A stretch of DNA of 49,376 nucleotides, taken from NCBI GenBank assembly GCA_032718475.1, contig JAUCBJ010002599.1, positions 1 through 49,376 on the forward strand, in the 5' to 3' direction. The position numbers and the translations under genes are program-made. This document shows, in pieces, positions 31,203 to 42,259 of the stretch. This DNA is from Nemertoderma westbladi (taxonomy: Eukaryota; Xenacoelomorpha; Nemertodermatida; Nemertodermatidae). The notes beneath the pieces were generated by a model. The model did no database searches. It was given only the letters and a program-made list of their open reading frames with translations, and was not told the DNA's origin. Each line of letters starts with the position of its first letter. Position 1 is the first letter of the stretch.

Positions 31203-31916
31203 GTTCCCAGGGCCGAGGGAGAGAAACTGGGACTTGGACGTGGTACGCCTGGAAGGCGCCGCATGGGACGTACGAACTATTAGGTACAAATTTAATTAAT
31301 GCAAATAATCATATAAGTGCAATTTGTATGTACGTACGTAGTAATTAGTAATCTACAAATACATACATTCGGAGTAAGTACCATAGTCATACAACCTTTC
31401 TCAATTAGCTACTGGGACTGGGGGGGAAACTGACTATGGCACTATGGACGAGACACGAGACAATTTCACACTTCTTGAGTGCGACGGCACAAGAGGGGGG
31501 GGGAGATTCGTCAGGAGGGATGAGGTAGTCAAAGTGGGGTTGAGGGACGGAGTAATAGTGCGAAGTGCGGAGAGAGTGCGGACGCAATTCTAGTGTGTGG
31601 GGGGGGGAGAATAAGAGGCTGAGTGAGGGACGAGGAGGCCAGAGTGTATGAGAGAGTTAGGGTGAGAGTGGAGAAGAGATAGGGCGAAAGTGTTGGGGAA
31701 ACAAAAGTTGCGTGAGAGGTGAGCGCGATCGGCCCGACATGGGACGCCAGGCATAAAGGGTAGTGTTATCATGCCCATAGGGAGCGGCCTGGAAAGCCGG
31801 CTCCGAGAGAAAAGAATTCCACCCCACACCCGATACTAGATCGGGATCCAGCGGGATTGTAGCGCACTTTTTTGGTTGATGCTATCTTCTTACCGGGAAG
31901 ATAACATGGGGGGGAG
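31203..31916 (+). other. D1 3' non-coding region and polypurine tract
   Basis: No coding signal. Purine-rich sequence from about 31420. The last bases, ATGGGGGGGAG (31906-31916), form the polypurine tract directly before the 3' LTR, preceded by an inverted repeat around GCTATCTTCTTACCGGGAAG (31881-31900). D2 has the same tract in reverse orientation. Confidence 0.75.
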
Positions 31917-32445
31917 TGTTAGCTTATTCAATCCCGCTAACACCCCATAAAGTTAAGCCGATAAGCAATATTGGGAGCCACGAGATTGGGTAATCAACCA
32001 ACTCGTGCCACCCCAATAAGAATGGGAAGGAGAAGCACACAATGAGGGTCAGGGGCCAAACCCCTAACCCAGAGAGAACAGGTGGAGTGAACGGGAACAC
32101 TCCAAAGGGCGCCAACAAGGGTATCAACCAATCAGAGGGGGGAAAGGCATCGATTAGGTAGAGTAACAAGGCCAACCGTGCAATATAGCCAGTTGGCAGT
32201 AATCATTCCATTCAGTTATCTCAGTATCATATTGGTGCTAGTTAGGTTAGATAGTTTAGCTAGGGAAGGACCGGGACTTTAGTTACCGTATCCCGCCTTC
32301 CGTGTACGACAATCCATATCTATATCTATATCTTTATACCAGCTATTATATACAACGAACGACACGAACTCATTTACTTTCACACACGGCGGGGACGCGT
32401 GAACTAACACCGGATAAACCGGGATCCTTCCTGGATCCCGTCACA
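31917..32445 (+). repeat. 3' LTR of D1
   Basis: 529 bp, same length as the 5' LTR, with about six substitutions between them (for example T/G near 32044, A/G near 32271 and C/T near the end). Followed by the GGGTA duplication at 32446-32450. Confidence 0.95.
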
Positions 32446-32450
32446 GGGTA

Positions 32451-32510
32451 CAATTTCAGTATAGAAGGAGCCAATGATCAAACAGTAAACTCGAACGGTC
32501 GGACACTTAA
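32451..32510 (+). pseudogene. family C endonuclease, middle fragment
   Basis: Sixty bases between two insertions encode FSIEGANDQTVNSNGRTL, the Asn/Asp-Asn-Gly segment expected right after the GDFNARVG box of the endonuclease. A 1-bp slip relative to the upstream frame is present. It ends in TTAA (32507-32510), the target of the piggyBac-like element. Confidence 0.85.
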
Positions 32511-34086
32511 CCCTATTAGTACCGGGCTATAAAATGTTGTACAAATACCAGGGGGGGGTCATATTGACCCCCCCCCCCTCTAAAATCTACAAATTTTTAC
32601 GAAAACGTCTGATTTTTTTGTTTGTACGTAGGTATCACTAGTCTGGAACAGACCAAAAAAAAAAGTTTCTAAAAAATGTACTGCGGTGGTTATATTGCAG
32701 CACCAAAATTACAAGTAGTGCACAATTTTCACAAAATTTGAAAGTAACATTTTTCGGCAAATTGTTTTTCAATACAGGTTTTCTGGGGCGCAAAATACAT
32801 TGGAAAATATTTAAAAATGATATGATTACTATAAATGGCTGTTTAGTCCTCTCTGCGTAGGAAAAATATGAAAAAAACAAGTAACCAGCACTTTTCAGTT
32901 AGAACACAAAATTTTTAATTCACTTATGAGATGCTATAAATTTACATTTTCAGGTTTTCTGGGGCGCTGATTCTATTGGAATACATTTCTAATATGCCAG
33001 ATCATTGCTACTTGTATTTTTCGGCGTAATTTGGCAAATTTTGGGGCTAGCACCAAATTTCGTACCCATCACCAAAAAGTACAAGTTTGCGATGTTCAGA
33101 GTTGTTTTTATTGATTCCATCGGATTCAGGACCCTCATAAACCCGTATAACGCAAGAAACAAGATGATACTATCTACTGATCAATTTGCTTATTTTCCAA
33201 AATTTGGTGCTGGCACAACAATTTTCACCCACCGGCGAAAAATATAAGTTTGAAAATTCTTATGAAATTTTTACTGATTCCATTGAATTCAGAACCCTGA
33301 CAAACCCGTATAACGCAAGAAACAAGGTGACACAATCAATTGATATATTTGATGGTTTTCAAAATTTGGTGCTAGCACCACATTTTGCACTCACGAAAAA
33401 TAACTCACCGAAAAATACAAGTTTGAGATGTCTAGTTTGATAATTATATACTCCATTGTATTCAGAACAGCCATGCCATAAACCTCTAAAACGCAAGAAA
33501 TAAATTGTGACAAGCAATTTTATATATTGAATGGGTTTTCAAAATTTCGTGCTAGCACCAAAATTTGCACACAGCATCGAAAAATACAAGTTTATTACGT
33601 TTGGTGCAACTCTTATATATTTCATCGAAACCAGAACCCCAAAAAACCCCAATTGCGTACAAAACAAGTTTCTAACAATCAATTTACAAAATTAACATAT
33701 TTCAAAATTTGTTGCTGGCACCAAAATTTGGCACCCGCCGAAAAAAACAAGTATGAAATTTCTAAATCAATTTATATGAATTCCATCCAATTACTAACAC
33801 CAAAAAACCGGTGTAAATCAAAAATAGAGATGTTACAGTTCATATTTAATGAAATGTAATTTTCAAAAACGTCTCAAAAAAAGTGCCAAAAGTAGGGTTA
33901 AAAAATGGTGCTATAACTTGAAAACTACCCAATATTTTTGAAAACGGCTATCACTACTAGGAAGACAATAGGTTTTTAGGAAAAGTCATAAAATTTCAGA
34001 TTCCCAACTGCGTTTGTTTCAGAATTATACTAAAAAAAACCCGGGGGGGGGGTCATATTGACCCCTCCCCCCCGGGTTTAATAGGT
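32511..34086. mobile_element. piggyBac-like non-autonomous element, complete copy 2
   Basis: 1576 bp, flanked by TTAA (32507-32510, 34087-34090). Left end CCCTATTAGT, right end TTTAATAGGT, an inverted repeat with a terminal G to T change on the right. Subterminal palindromes of G run, GTCATATTGAC, C run sit at both ends (about 32552-32579 and 34043-34074). It inserted into the endonuclease coding sequence of LINE family C, which continues collinearly on both sides. No transposase; the interior is diverged tandem units. It was presumably moved by an autonomous relative elsewhere. Confidence 0.82.
33040..33800 (+). repeat. diverged tandem units of about 165 bp inside the piggyBac-like element
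   Basis: At least five units, starting near 33040, 33199, 33361, 33541 and 33706. Each begins with AAAATTTGGTGCTAGCACCA or a variant, then ACCGAAAAATACAAGTTTG, ATTCCATTGAATTCAGAACC, and CGTATAACGCAAGAAACAAG. The GGTGCTAGCACC core is a 12-bp palindrome. Further degraded units are visible upstream of 33040. The same series is in copy 1 (about 350-1110). Confidence 0.85.
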
Positions 34087-34090
34087 TTAA

Positions 34091-34454
34091 AGGAATTTGT
34101 TTAGCCAGACAGCACATGGTCGCAAACAACCTTACAGTTGAATCATTGGGCGTTAAACTGTATGGAAATCTAACATTTAGGAAAGGTCGAACCTGGGTGT
34201 CAGATATAGATTTGTGTATTGTGCACAGAGAACTCTTTAACACGCTGGACGCGCTTGATATACACCAGGATCAAAAGGTATCAAATCACTCTCCATTGTC
34301 AATCTCTACAGGGATGTTAATGAGTGCTAGTTGGGATTCTCTATATGAAAGGGCTAAGAACCTAGGTGCACATATTCATGACCAACCTCCTCAGGGGGCA
34401 CAAACAAGCTCGGATGCACTATCTAAAGAATTAGCGGTCACTCTGTGGATCTGA
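34091..34454 (+). pseudogene. family C endonuclease, C-terminal part
   Basis: Continues directly from the TTAA: GICLARQHMVANNLTVESL, then LTFRKGRTWVSDIDLCIVH, ALDIHQDQKVSNHSPLSIS. The last block is the family's S-D-H-x-P catalytic motif, here SNHSPL with Asp replaced by Asn. The frame stays open to 34454. It belongs to the same enzyme as 20397-20840. Confidence 0.88.
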
Positions 34455-35053
34455 GTTCATTTACACAGTGCTTGGAGTTAACCAACCCGCCAAATATTAG
34501 TAACCAAAACTGCTGTCTCCGTGAAATAGAAGGGGAATGTGACGACGCATTTAATTTAATAGATGGCGCTGCTAGGAAATGTATAATGAAATATTTAAAG
34601 TAATAAATATATTACGAGGATATCGTCTTGACGAGATGGGAACGGCTGCTTGAGATCGATGATCCAAAATTAATCTGGGGGGCAGTGGGATGGAAAGGCG
34701 AGATCCGACAGGACACAATCGACAAAGTGTCACAGCCGTCTGATGAAAATTTTAAGATCCATTTTGAACATCTTCTCAACCCACAGCCGACAGACACAAG
34801 CGATTTAGCCTTAAATGCAGCGAATGGTGATATATATGTACCTGTGTTAGATGACCCTTTCTCCCTTAAACCGAACAAATCGTATATAGGAATATCCCCT
34901 GCTGTATTCTTAGCACTTCCTGGGAAATGGTTAATATTTTTTCTATCTATTTTTTGTTGTGTATTTCGGGGAGCGTGGTGTCCGCTGGTTTGGGCCTTTA
35001 GTAAATTAGTAACAATATTCAAAACTGGAAATAAAATGTTCTGTAATAACTAG
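34455..35053 (+). pseudogene. family C linker and RT N-terminal region
   Basis: After about 170 bp of degraded linker the frame shows TRWERLLEIDDPKLIWGAV, the PSDENFKIHFEHLLNPQ block, IYVPVLDDPFSL, NKSYIGISPAVF and FSKLVTIFKTGNKMF. These are the W-x-x-HF-x-x-LL and LVTIFK-x-G-x-x-x steps found just upstream of the RT palm. A stop at 35051-35053 precedes the next block. Confidence 0.82.
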
Positions 35054-35058
35054 TTAGT

Positions 35059-35619
35059 GTGATGGAAACCATAGCAAAAGTCTACGATAATATGCTTATA
35101 AATTCGAGATTACTTAAGTGGTGCAATATCAGTAAATGCCAGGCGGGGGGGCAGAAAAACCGGGGATGTTTGGAACAAATCTTAGCGTTACGTTTATTGA
35201 TAGATTTAACAGTGTTTAAAAAAGTTAAACTGTTTGTGTTATTCGTAGATTTTAGTAAAGCATACGACCGCGTTCCGCGAGGTAAACTTTTAGAAGAATT
35301 GCAATTATTGGGGTGCGGTTCTATAATGTTACGAGCCCTTAAGGCGCTATACATAAATACAAAATCTGTTTTAAGAACGGCGTATATTATTACTTCAGTA
35401 GGAGTCCGCCAGGGGCGCCAACCAGCGTCACCCTTTTTTGCATATACCTCAATCGTTTAGTTACAATGATTTTCGGTGCTTACCGTACGGATGGATTCCT
35501 AGGTGTAGTACAGATATTGCTATTAATGGACGACACCGTTTTACTTGCCACTACTCGTGAGCAATGTATCGATAAATTAACAATAATGTTGGAGTACTGT
35601 AATCAATATGGTATGCAAG
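35059..35619 (+). pseudogene. family C reverse transcriptase palm
   Basis: AGGQKNRGCLEQILALRLLI leads to the first catalytic box LFVLFVDFSKAYDRVPRGKLL, then KALYINTKSVLRTAYIITSV, a damaged GVRQGAPTSC-type box (GVRQGRQPASP), and, after a frame break at about 35460, DGFLGVVQILLLMDDTVLLAT, in which MDD replaces the usual YADD. It then runs into QYGMQ, where the CR1-like LINE inserted (TSD TATGCAAG at 35612-35619). The VDFSKAYDRVPR plus LLMDDTV combination marks a LINE type distinct from family B and from the CR1-like elements here. Confidence 0.87.
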
Positions 35620-37164
35620 ATAGATTTATTTATACATTATGTAAAAACAATAACAAATACACCAAACAATGTACCGGTATAAAGGTATTGTCCAACATAA
35701 CATATAGGATTACCCCTAAAGCTTTGCAGCTTATTTCCAAGGGGGTCCTTTATGTTACTTGGTTACAAATACAATATTACACTACGCTAACCTAAAACCA
35801 ATATAAAACGTAATTACACTATGTACATGTACAACTTTACCGAGAGCGTGACAATGCCCGACTCAACGATAAAGATGTAATGTACAGAACAATTTATTAT
35901 AAAACGTAATTACAGTATAAATAGTAAATAATTAATAAACTAATAACTTACTGTAGGACTATTGTACCTATTTTTACATTGCACACGGAGATGAGATTTA
36001 ACTGCAGATTTAAAAGAATGTTGATTATTTAGGTTTTTAATTTCATTAGGCAGAGCGTTCCAATTTTTTATGCCGTTAAAAAAGAAAGTATCAGATTCAA
36101 AGGATTTACAATTCGGGAGGTAGAAGTTTGAAGCACTAGCTCTGGTACTGTAAGAGTGTGTATCGCGTACTCTGTTGAATTGTTGTTTTAGGTAATTGGG
36201 ACATTTACCATTATACACTTTATGCACATGGTTAATGCGTAGCTGCTTAACTCTACTATCTAAGTCAAGTAGTCCAGATTCAGAAAAGTCATCTGGAGTT
36301 AGGTGGTGCCTAGGTTTGTAGTCTTTAATAAATCGTACTACTTTATTCTGAGCTACTTGTAATTTACATTTAAGCTGTTTGGTTAAGCCTTCATACCAAG
36401 AAGAGCACGCATAGTCCATGTGACACTGTATTAAAGAAGAGCAAAGTAACTTGCGGGAGTCGGTGTTTAAACTATTTTTATTTCTGTATAGAAACCTAAG
36501 CCTACTGTTAACTTTCGAGAAAATATTTTTCACTGTACTTTCTCCTGATAAGCAGTTATCCAATGTGGCGCCTAAATATTTAACTTCCTTTTTATTTTCA
36601 ATCTTATGTCCATTACTAGTGACTTCAAACTTAGTTACCTTCTTTAACTTTCTTTTGGAACCAAATAAAATACTTTTAGTCTTACCGTAGTGAATGGATA
36701 GCTTATTATCAACCAACCACTCATTACAGGATTCTAGAACTGCACTTAACTTTTGGGAAATATGGATAGGATCTTTATGAGAGAAAATAAGAGCACTGTC
36801 GTCGGCATATAAAATGAGTTTAAAATCGGGATCTATACTACTTATCATATCATTTACATAGCATACAAAAAGCAGAGGACCTAATATACTACCTTGCGGT
36901 ACACCACAGGTAATCTCTTGTACAGTAGACAGCGATTTGCTAATGACTACAGTTTGACCTCTGTCTGACAGGTAGGACTTGAACCAGTCTATAGAACCTA
37001 CACCCATCAGGCCTAACTTACCAAGCAGAATTTCGTGATCTACAGTATCGAAAGCCTTTTGTAGGTCCAACATTACCATACCAGTATATAAACCCTTTGC
37101 GTTATTACATCTAATTGTATCAGTTAAGTTAATAAGGCAGGTGTCTGTAGAATATGATTAAGTA
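35620..37164 (-). mobile_element. CR1-like LINE 'E', 5'-truncated insertion
   Basis: Minus-strand insertion flanked by TATGCAAG (35612-35619 and 37165-37172). Its 3' end (plus-strand left) has a UTR and an AATAAATCTAT tail. The 5' end is truncated within the RT. The same 3' end recurs at 43861-44008. It splits the family C RT between the MDD box and the palm Lys-Thr segment. Confidence 0.9.
35940..37155 (-). pseudogene. CR1-like LINE E reverse transcriptase (5'-truncated, otherwise open)
   Basis: A continuous minus-strand frame of about 405 codons. Seen in order: a [12 protein letters not shown] lead-in, catalytic box [39 protein letters not shown], polymerase box [14 protein letters not shown] (canonical YADD), [27 protein letters not shown], and the C-terminal [22 protein letters not shown] and [14 protein letters not shown] blocks, with [11 protein letters not shown] near the stop at 35940. 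All visible RT catalytic motifs look intact, so this insertion is probably the youngest LINE here. CR1/Jockey-type by motif pattern. Confidence 0.92.
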
Positions 37165-38179
37165 TATGCAAGTAAATCAGAAGAAAACACAATTTTTCGT
37201 AGTTAACGGTAACAGCGATGATAGGAAGGCAATGGAGTGTATGCGTATAAAAGTTAACCACTGTACGGATTATATTTATTTAGGTAGTATTTTCACAGAG
37301 GATGGAAAATTATCTACTGTGCTTAGTTTACATAATGATATTTGCAGGGATAATGATATTTGCAGAGATACGGTGAATAAGATTTTGATTTTCAATGGTG
37401 CGAATCCTGATATGTCATTTATTATGAAAAGACAAGTATTTGAGGCGGCTGTTTTATCATCTATATTATACGGATCGGAATCATGGCTTACAGATAATCT
37501 AAAAGTGATAGAAAAACATTACCACCGTATGGTTAAGGTATTGCTTTCAGTGCGCGAACAGACACCAAACGATATGTGCTTATAGAAATGGGTATGCCAT
37601 TACTTAGTGAAATGATTACAGTACGTAGGGGTAATTTTATACGAAAACTGTTAAAGGGTAACGATAAAGAATTACCAATAATACAGGTCATTGATATTTG
37701 TCAAGAAAATAATACTCTAAGTTATAGGTATCTACTAACAATAATCATAATAGAGTTACTAATAAACTTGATAGTGTAAGAAATAGAATATTAAATAAGC
37801 CTGATAGTGCTACAAAATTTCATACATATAGGTCAGTTCTAAATAGGAATCTAAACCCTCATCCAATTTATCAGTTGTGTAGGAATCATATCCCTGAGAT
37901 AGTGAGGAAAGATTTTACCCATTTGCGATTAATATCGCACAACTTACGCGTTGAGAAAGGCCGGTGGAGCAGAACCCCGAGGCCGCTCCGGTATGCTTGT
38001 GCGATAATAACAGCATCCAAGACGAAGATCATGTACTATTATACTCTGAGCTGACTGAGCACTGTAGGAACAAATATAATAAATTACAATTTTCATCGTT
38101 AGAGACTCTATGGTCAAATAATAATTACATAGATGTTTGCAGTTTCGTTTCAGATGTATTAAAAACGTTTGAGCCGTAG
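37165..38179 (+). pseudogene. family C RT C-terminal half
   Basis: Resumes with MQVNQKKTQFFVVNG (palm Lys-Thr block), then HCTDYIYLGSIFTEDGKL and VFEAAVLSSILYGSESWL. A 12-base duplication repeats NDICRD near 37335-37365. After frameshifts: GMPLLSEMITVRRGNFI, a PIYQLCRNHIPEIVR region, HNLRVEKGRWSRTP, and the C-terminal zinc-finger-like CLCDNNSIQDEDHVLLYSE, whose last Cys is now Ser. The frame stops at 38177-38179. Confidence 0.85.
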
Positions 38180-38859
38180 TACATAAGTGTTGGGGGGGGG
38201 GGGGGGGGGGGGGGGATCAAATTTAGATTTATTGTATTACGTTAATTAGTCCATTGGACAATAATAATGTTTTTGGGTTTAGTTTGATGTAATTAAATGT
38301 GATTGTAACAGAATTGATTAATGTGACGATTTATTACATTGTTGTGCCGTGTATAATTTTATTATTATGGTCAATAAAACATATATATATATTAAAAATA
38401 ACTAGAACGATAAATTGTTTAATTAAAATGACGGTACTGGTGTACTCTTTATTCGACTTTGCAAAGTCAGCCTCCACTTTCATTGGCATGGCCTACAGTA
38501 TATATTAGGTTGTGTTTGTGTAGTATACTATTACACCAGTACACTATGTTTATTATTATTATTAAAAGTTACAGGAATAAGAAAGTTGAGAACTGAGAAC
38601 TGTTCAGAAATTTGGGTCCCCCCAAATCACGATATGTAAGTGGAATTTAAACTTTAAAAATATAAGAATCAAACATTTAAACAACACAATTAGGTAGAAT
38701 GCAACATACATTTAGCATTTACAGCATGTCTCCATAGTACAATAAAATGGCGCAATGTAAATAAAAGTTTATATATCACCGTGGACTATCTAGATAAAAT
38801 ACTGTAGATAAAAATTAATGGCATAAAATTAATCTATACGGTGTAAACAGAATATGATT
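38180..38859. other. family C 3' UTR and following spacer
   Basis: A run of about 24 G (38192-38215), then AT-rich 3' UTR-like sequence with AATAAAACATATATATATAT ending near 38395. From 38396 to 38859 no gene is seen. An 11-bp perfect inverted repeat (GTACTGGTGTA at 38434-38444, TACACCAGTAC at 38532-38542) frames 109 bp. Confidence 0.6.
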
Positions 38860-40540
38860 ATTGGCTATAATGTATAATGCAGAGACTGCAGAGACAGTTC
38901 CTGTATACCCTCGAAACAGGAAAAGGGCCCCCTGGACTGACAACAAAATTCAGAAATGCCGAAATGACCTTATATGGCGCAGAAAGAGTCGCGACTCAAA
39001 CAGACTACAGCGGCCAAGAATGCAGTTAAGGCTGCATCTAGGTCCCTGAACAGGCAGTACTCTGTTAATCTACAGGAGCTAATAAACCAACAGGTTGATG
39101 CCATCAATGATGCTGACGACAGCAGGCAATCATCTCAGGCATGGAAAGCGATCAACTTGCTTACTGGTCGGAAAAGCCAACCAACCATCAAGGTTAAGGA
39201 TGAATCACCAGCTGATCACCTCAATGGTTGGAAGGCCCACTTTAAAAAGCTCCTCAATAATGACAGGGTATTGCCTGATAACTTTATAGAAGTAAAAGTG
39301 TCTGAGTCTGTACTCCCAGATATTCCCATTGGCGATATATCATTTGCAGAAGTGAAGGCTGCTGCAAAGAGCATTAATACCAATCGTGCCAGTGGAGTAG
39401 ATGGTGTTCCCCCTGAGGTCTTTAAAATACCTGAGTGTTTAAAGCTCATATATCCCATCATAGTAGACACGTACCAAACAACAAGAGTTCCACAAGAATT
39501 GAAAACAAATAAGTGGTGCCAGTTCCCAAGAAGGGCAACCTCTATGGTTCTTTTCGGGGAATCTCATTGATCTCGATTGGAGCTATACAATAGAATTCTA
39601 TTAAATCGCATCAGGGATCCCATTGAGAGACTGCGCCGTGGAAATCAGAATGGGTTCCGTAAAGGTCGTGGGACCATGGAGTCCCTTTTGACACTTAGAA
39701 GGATAATTGAAGAGTTATCAAAAAATAAAGACAGGCATCTGGCTGTTATCTTTGTTGACTTCTTCAAGGCCTTTGAATCAGTCTCTCGCTCACGGATGTT
39801 CAGCATACTTTGATTATATGTGATTCATAATATATGGAATTCACAAAATGGATTGCAGCAATCAGATCATTATATGATGGTTCGACAACATTTGTGTCTA
39901 CTGTTGATGGTGACACAGAACCATTTGAAGTGTTATGGGGCGTTCTACAGGGAGACACACTTGTTCATAATTGTGGTTGACTATGTTCTACGCATGTCCT
40001 TAGATCATCATAATGATGATGGGGTGATGATAACTCCACCTACTGGCTCCAGAACTCGAGGAAATCCTGCCAAATACCTAAATGATCTAGACTTTGCTGA
40101 TGACTTAGGAGTACTCTCAGAATCACTAGAGGGAGCCCAACGGCTCCTCAGCTCATTAGAACATGCTGCTTCTAGTGTTGGTCTTTTTATTAACTCCAGA
40201 AAGACCAACATTTTTACAGTTAACTTTGAAAGTCCTCAGCAAGTCTCTGATCGGATGAGCTTAAGCTCAAAGGATGGTATGCTTGAGCATGTGGACGACT
40301 TCTGATACCTGGGATCATGGATCCGGAAGTCAGGTGGGGACCTTCGAATACGTAAGGAAAAGGGATGGGCAGCCTTAAATAAGCTTTCCATGATTTGGAA
40401 GTCACCGAGAATTAATCAGAAACTTAAGGTCCGATTATTTAGAGCAGCAGTAGTTCCAGTACTCCTCTATGGGAGTCCATGCTGGGCTCTAACTGCTGAG
40501 GACACCAAATCTCTGGATGGCACATTCACAAGTAGGTACA
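38860..40540 (+). pseudogene. LINE family B element B2, broken reverse transcriptase
   Basis: In order: RAPWTDNKIQKCRNDLIWRR, then in another frame the long pre-RT block (AVKAASRSLNRQYSVNLQEL, SQAWKAINLLTGRK, LNGWKAHFKKLLNND, SINTNRASGVDGVPPEVFK), a gap, RDPIERLRRGNQNGFRKGRG, the catalytic box AVIFVDFFKAFESVSR, the GVLQGDT box with a short deletion, DLDFADDLGVLSESL, NSRKTNIFTVN, a stop near 40304, and LYGSPCWALTAEDTKSLDG. The family and order match B1, but the sequence is closer to the fragments at 1411-3680. At least four frame breaks. It ends near 40540 in A-rich sequence. Confidence 0.88.
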
Positions 40541-40909
40541 GTAGTAAAGTAAAACAGTGCAAATTCATTAAAAAAAAGGTAAGAAAAACAACTGAGAGTG
40601 GAAAATTAAATAAAACAGGTATTATAGTAAAAAAACGGTACAAATTCATTTAGATAGCAGATTAATGCATAACGGATTGCATAGCATGTGAGTAATAGTA
40701 TGAGTATAGGACAACAAAATACGATATACATGTTTTAACATATGGGAAAATTAAATAAAATAAGTAGTAAAGTAAAACGGTACAAATTCAATAAAAAAAA
40801 AGCGGTAAAAAAACTGAAGTTAAAATAAGATTAATAAAATATATGGTTAAATAAGATTTACAGTAATTATGAGTTTGATAGATTAGGTGAACAAGTGGAT
40901 TAGATTAGA
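40541..40909. other. A-rich spacer with a duplicated segment
   Basis: Two related segments (about 40538-40640 and 40735-40820) share AGTAGTAAAGTAAAAC and CAAATTCA..TAAAAAAAA words, spaced about 228 bp. No gene seen. Confidence 0.6.
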
Positions 40910-41842
40910 TTAATTCCACCAGGAAGTGTAGAACTTAGTAGCAGAGTTGTAATGGTCATTTAAGTTAGATTTGAACATATTCACACTTAGGGAAGTAACA
41001 ACCACATCAGGAAGAGCATTCCAGGGAGATATGACTCGGAACTGGAACGAATCGGCCCGGATTTTTAGATGGACGGTCGTTTTGGTGAGTTTTAAAGAGT
41101 TACCACGACAGAATTGACGATAAGGAGAAGAAACTCTGCCAATCGACTGCATCAACACCCGTTAGCATGCGATATAATTGGATAAGGTCCACGCGAGAAC
41201 ATCGGTATTCCAGAGTAGGTAGTCCCAAGCGACGCAATCGGTCCGGATATGGAAGGTTACGAAGGCCCACTACCAAACGGGTAGCCCGACGTTGGACAGA
41301 CTCAAGTAGGCGGATTTCTCCTACATTGCTGGGTGACCAAACTGGAGATGCGTATTCCACAAAAGGATGGACAAGTGACTTATAGAGACTAATGAACATG
41401 TCTTCATTGAGATGTTTAAAACTTCTATATACTAGCCCCAGAACCTTATTTGACTTCTTCACGATAGTAGCTATGTGCAATGAGAACTGGAGAGAATCAT
41501 CTAAGTTCTCACCCAAGTCTTTCTCTGTTTCGGTTGTCTCCAGTGTGTGTGACCCGAGGGTGTAAGTGTACCTTGGGTTGGAGCGACAAATATTCATTAC
41601 CTTGCATTTCTTATGATTAATAATTACCAGGTTTTGCTCCACCAATCCAATATAACTAGATCACTTTGCAGGGATCCCACAGAGCATTTAATAGAGGAAT
41701 CAACTGCAGCAGAGTCTTTTAAGTCATCAGCGAACAAGTATGCCAAATGTCCTAGGTGTGCAGGAATGTCATCTACAAATCCCAAGAAAAATAGTACCCC
41801 ATCGACACTTCCTTGGGGAACCCCACTATCAACCGGTACGAG
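40910..41842 (-). pseudogene. CR1/Jockey-like reverse transcriptase, C-terminal half
   Basis: Minus strand. From its 5' end near 41842: SGVPQGSVDGVLFFLGFVDD, then LAYLFADDLKDSA (FADD box), SLQSDLVIL; after a frame change: INHKKCKVMNICRSN, DLGENLDDSLQFSLHI, VEYASPVWSPSNVGEIRLLE, VQRRATRLVVGLRNLPYPDR, LRRLGLPTLEYRCSRVDLI; a second break, then VSSPYRQFCRGNSLKLTK and VISPWNALPDVVV with the closing VNMFKSNL block. The LEY-A-x-x-VWSP and VQRRATR-x-V motifs are typical of Jockey-superfamily LINE C-termini. The 5' end abuts another element's coding sequence. Confidence 0.85.
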
Positions 41843-42259
41843 AAAGTCTTCCTGGATGTCTCCGTGTTCAACCCCTTATCGGAAACGAACGCGGCGATGT
41901 CGTTGGAAGCAGCGCACTCGCACCACGAGGCACGCAAACGCCTCAAGTACAAAGACCGGATTCGCGAGGTAGAACTGGCGACATTTGTGCCCCTCATCGT
42001 TTCTGCATTCGGTGGGATGGCTACGGCAATGCGCCAGTTTGTGAAACGGCTGGCATACAAGCTGTCGGACCGCCGTGAAATCCGGTACTCCGACTGTGTT
42101 TCCTGGATCCGGAGACAAATTAGTTTTGCGCTTCTGCGGTCCAGTCTGATGTGTCTTCGTGGCGCGCGTTCCGCATCCAAGCGGCCAGTTCACCACGCGA
42201 TATTGGACACCTCCATACGGCTGGCGAATGCGGATACGGACTGCGGGGTTGCTGGGTAG
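41843..42259 (+). pseudogene. C-terminal nuclease-like domain of an RT-bearing repeat
   Basis: The plus frame reads YEKVFLDVSVFNPLSETNAA, HEARKRLKYKDRIREVELAT, TFVPLIVSAFGGMATAMRQF, then VKRLAYKLSDRR, SWIRRQISFALLRSSLMCLR and GARSASKRP. The F-[LF]-D-V-x-VFNP, then TPL[IV]-x-[ST]-x-GGM, then W[IL]-R-x-x-[IL]SFALLRS and C-[IL]-RG-[AS]-RS order is a block I know from the C-termini of RT-carrying repeats in other invertebrates. A restriction-enzyme-like nuclease fold is possible, inferred only from the FLDV strand. The RT that should precede it is missing at the joint with the minus-strand LINE. Confidence 0.5.

Larger units (their letters stand above)
20841..32445 (+). mobile_element. BEL/Pao-like LTR retrotransposon D1 with accessory exonuclease/CCHC ORF
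   Basis: An 11.6-kb element with 529-bp LTRs at 20841-21369 and 31917-32445, flanked by GGGTA (20836-20840, 32446-32450). The LTRs differ at about six positions by eye (about 1%). Order: leader, ORFa, gag-protease with integrase-tail remnant, minisatellite region, ORFc (exonuclease-like plus three zinc knuckles), polypurine tract. BEL/Pao assignment rests on the gag/protease motifs and the TPFGWTLTGPI-type junction. The RT, RNase H and integrase core are absent, so the copy is non-autonomous. A second copy (D2) is at 45125-49376. Confidence 0.88.
19527..38395 (+). mobile_element. LINE family C, near full length, split by three insertions
   Basis: One non-LTR retrotransposon of about 4.1 kb of own sequence: ORF1-like 19527-20304, endonuclease from 20397, RT and C-terminal domain to 38179, then a 3' UTR ending in an AT repeat near 38395. 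It is interrupted by D1 (20841-32445, TSD GGGTA), a piggyBac-like element (32511-34086, TSD TTAA) and a CR1-like LINE (35620-37164, TSD TATGCAAG). Coding motifs are collinear across all three joints. It has many stops and frameshifts and is long dead. Clade not assigned. Confidence 0.85.
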
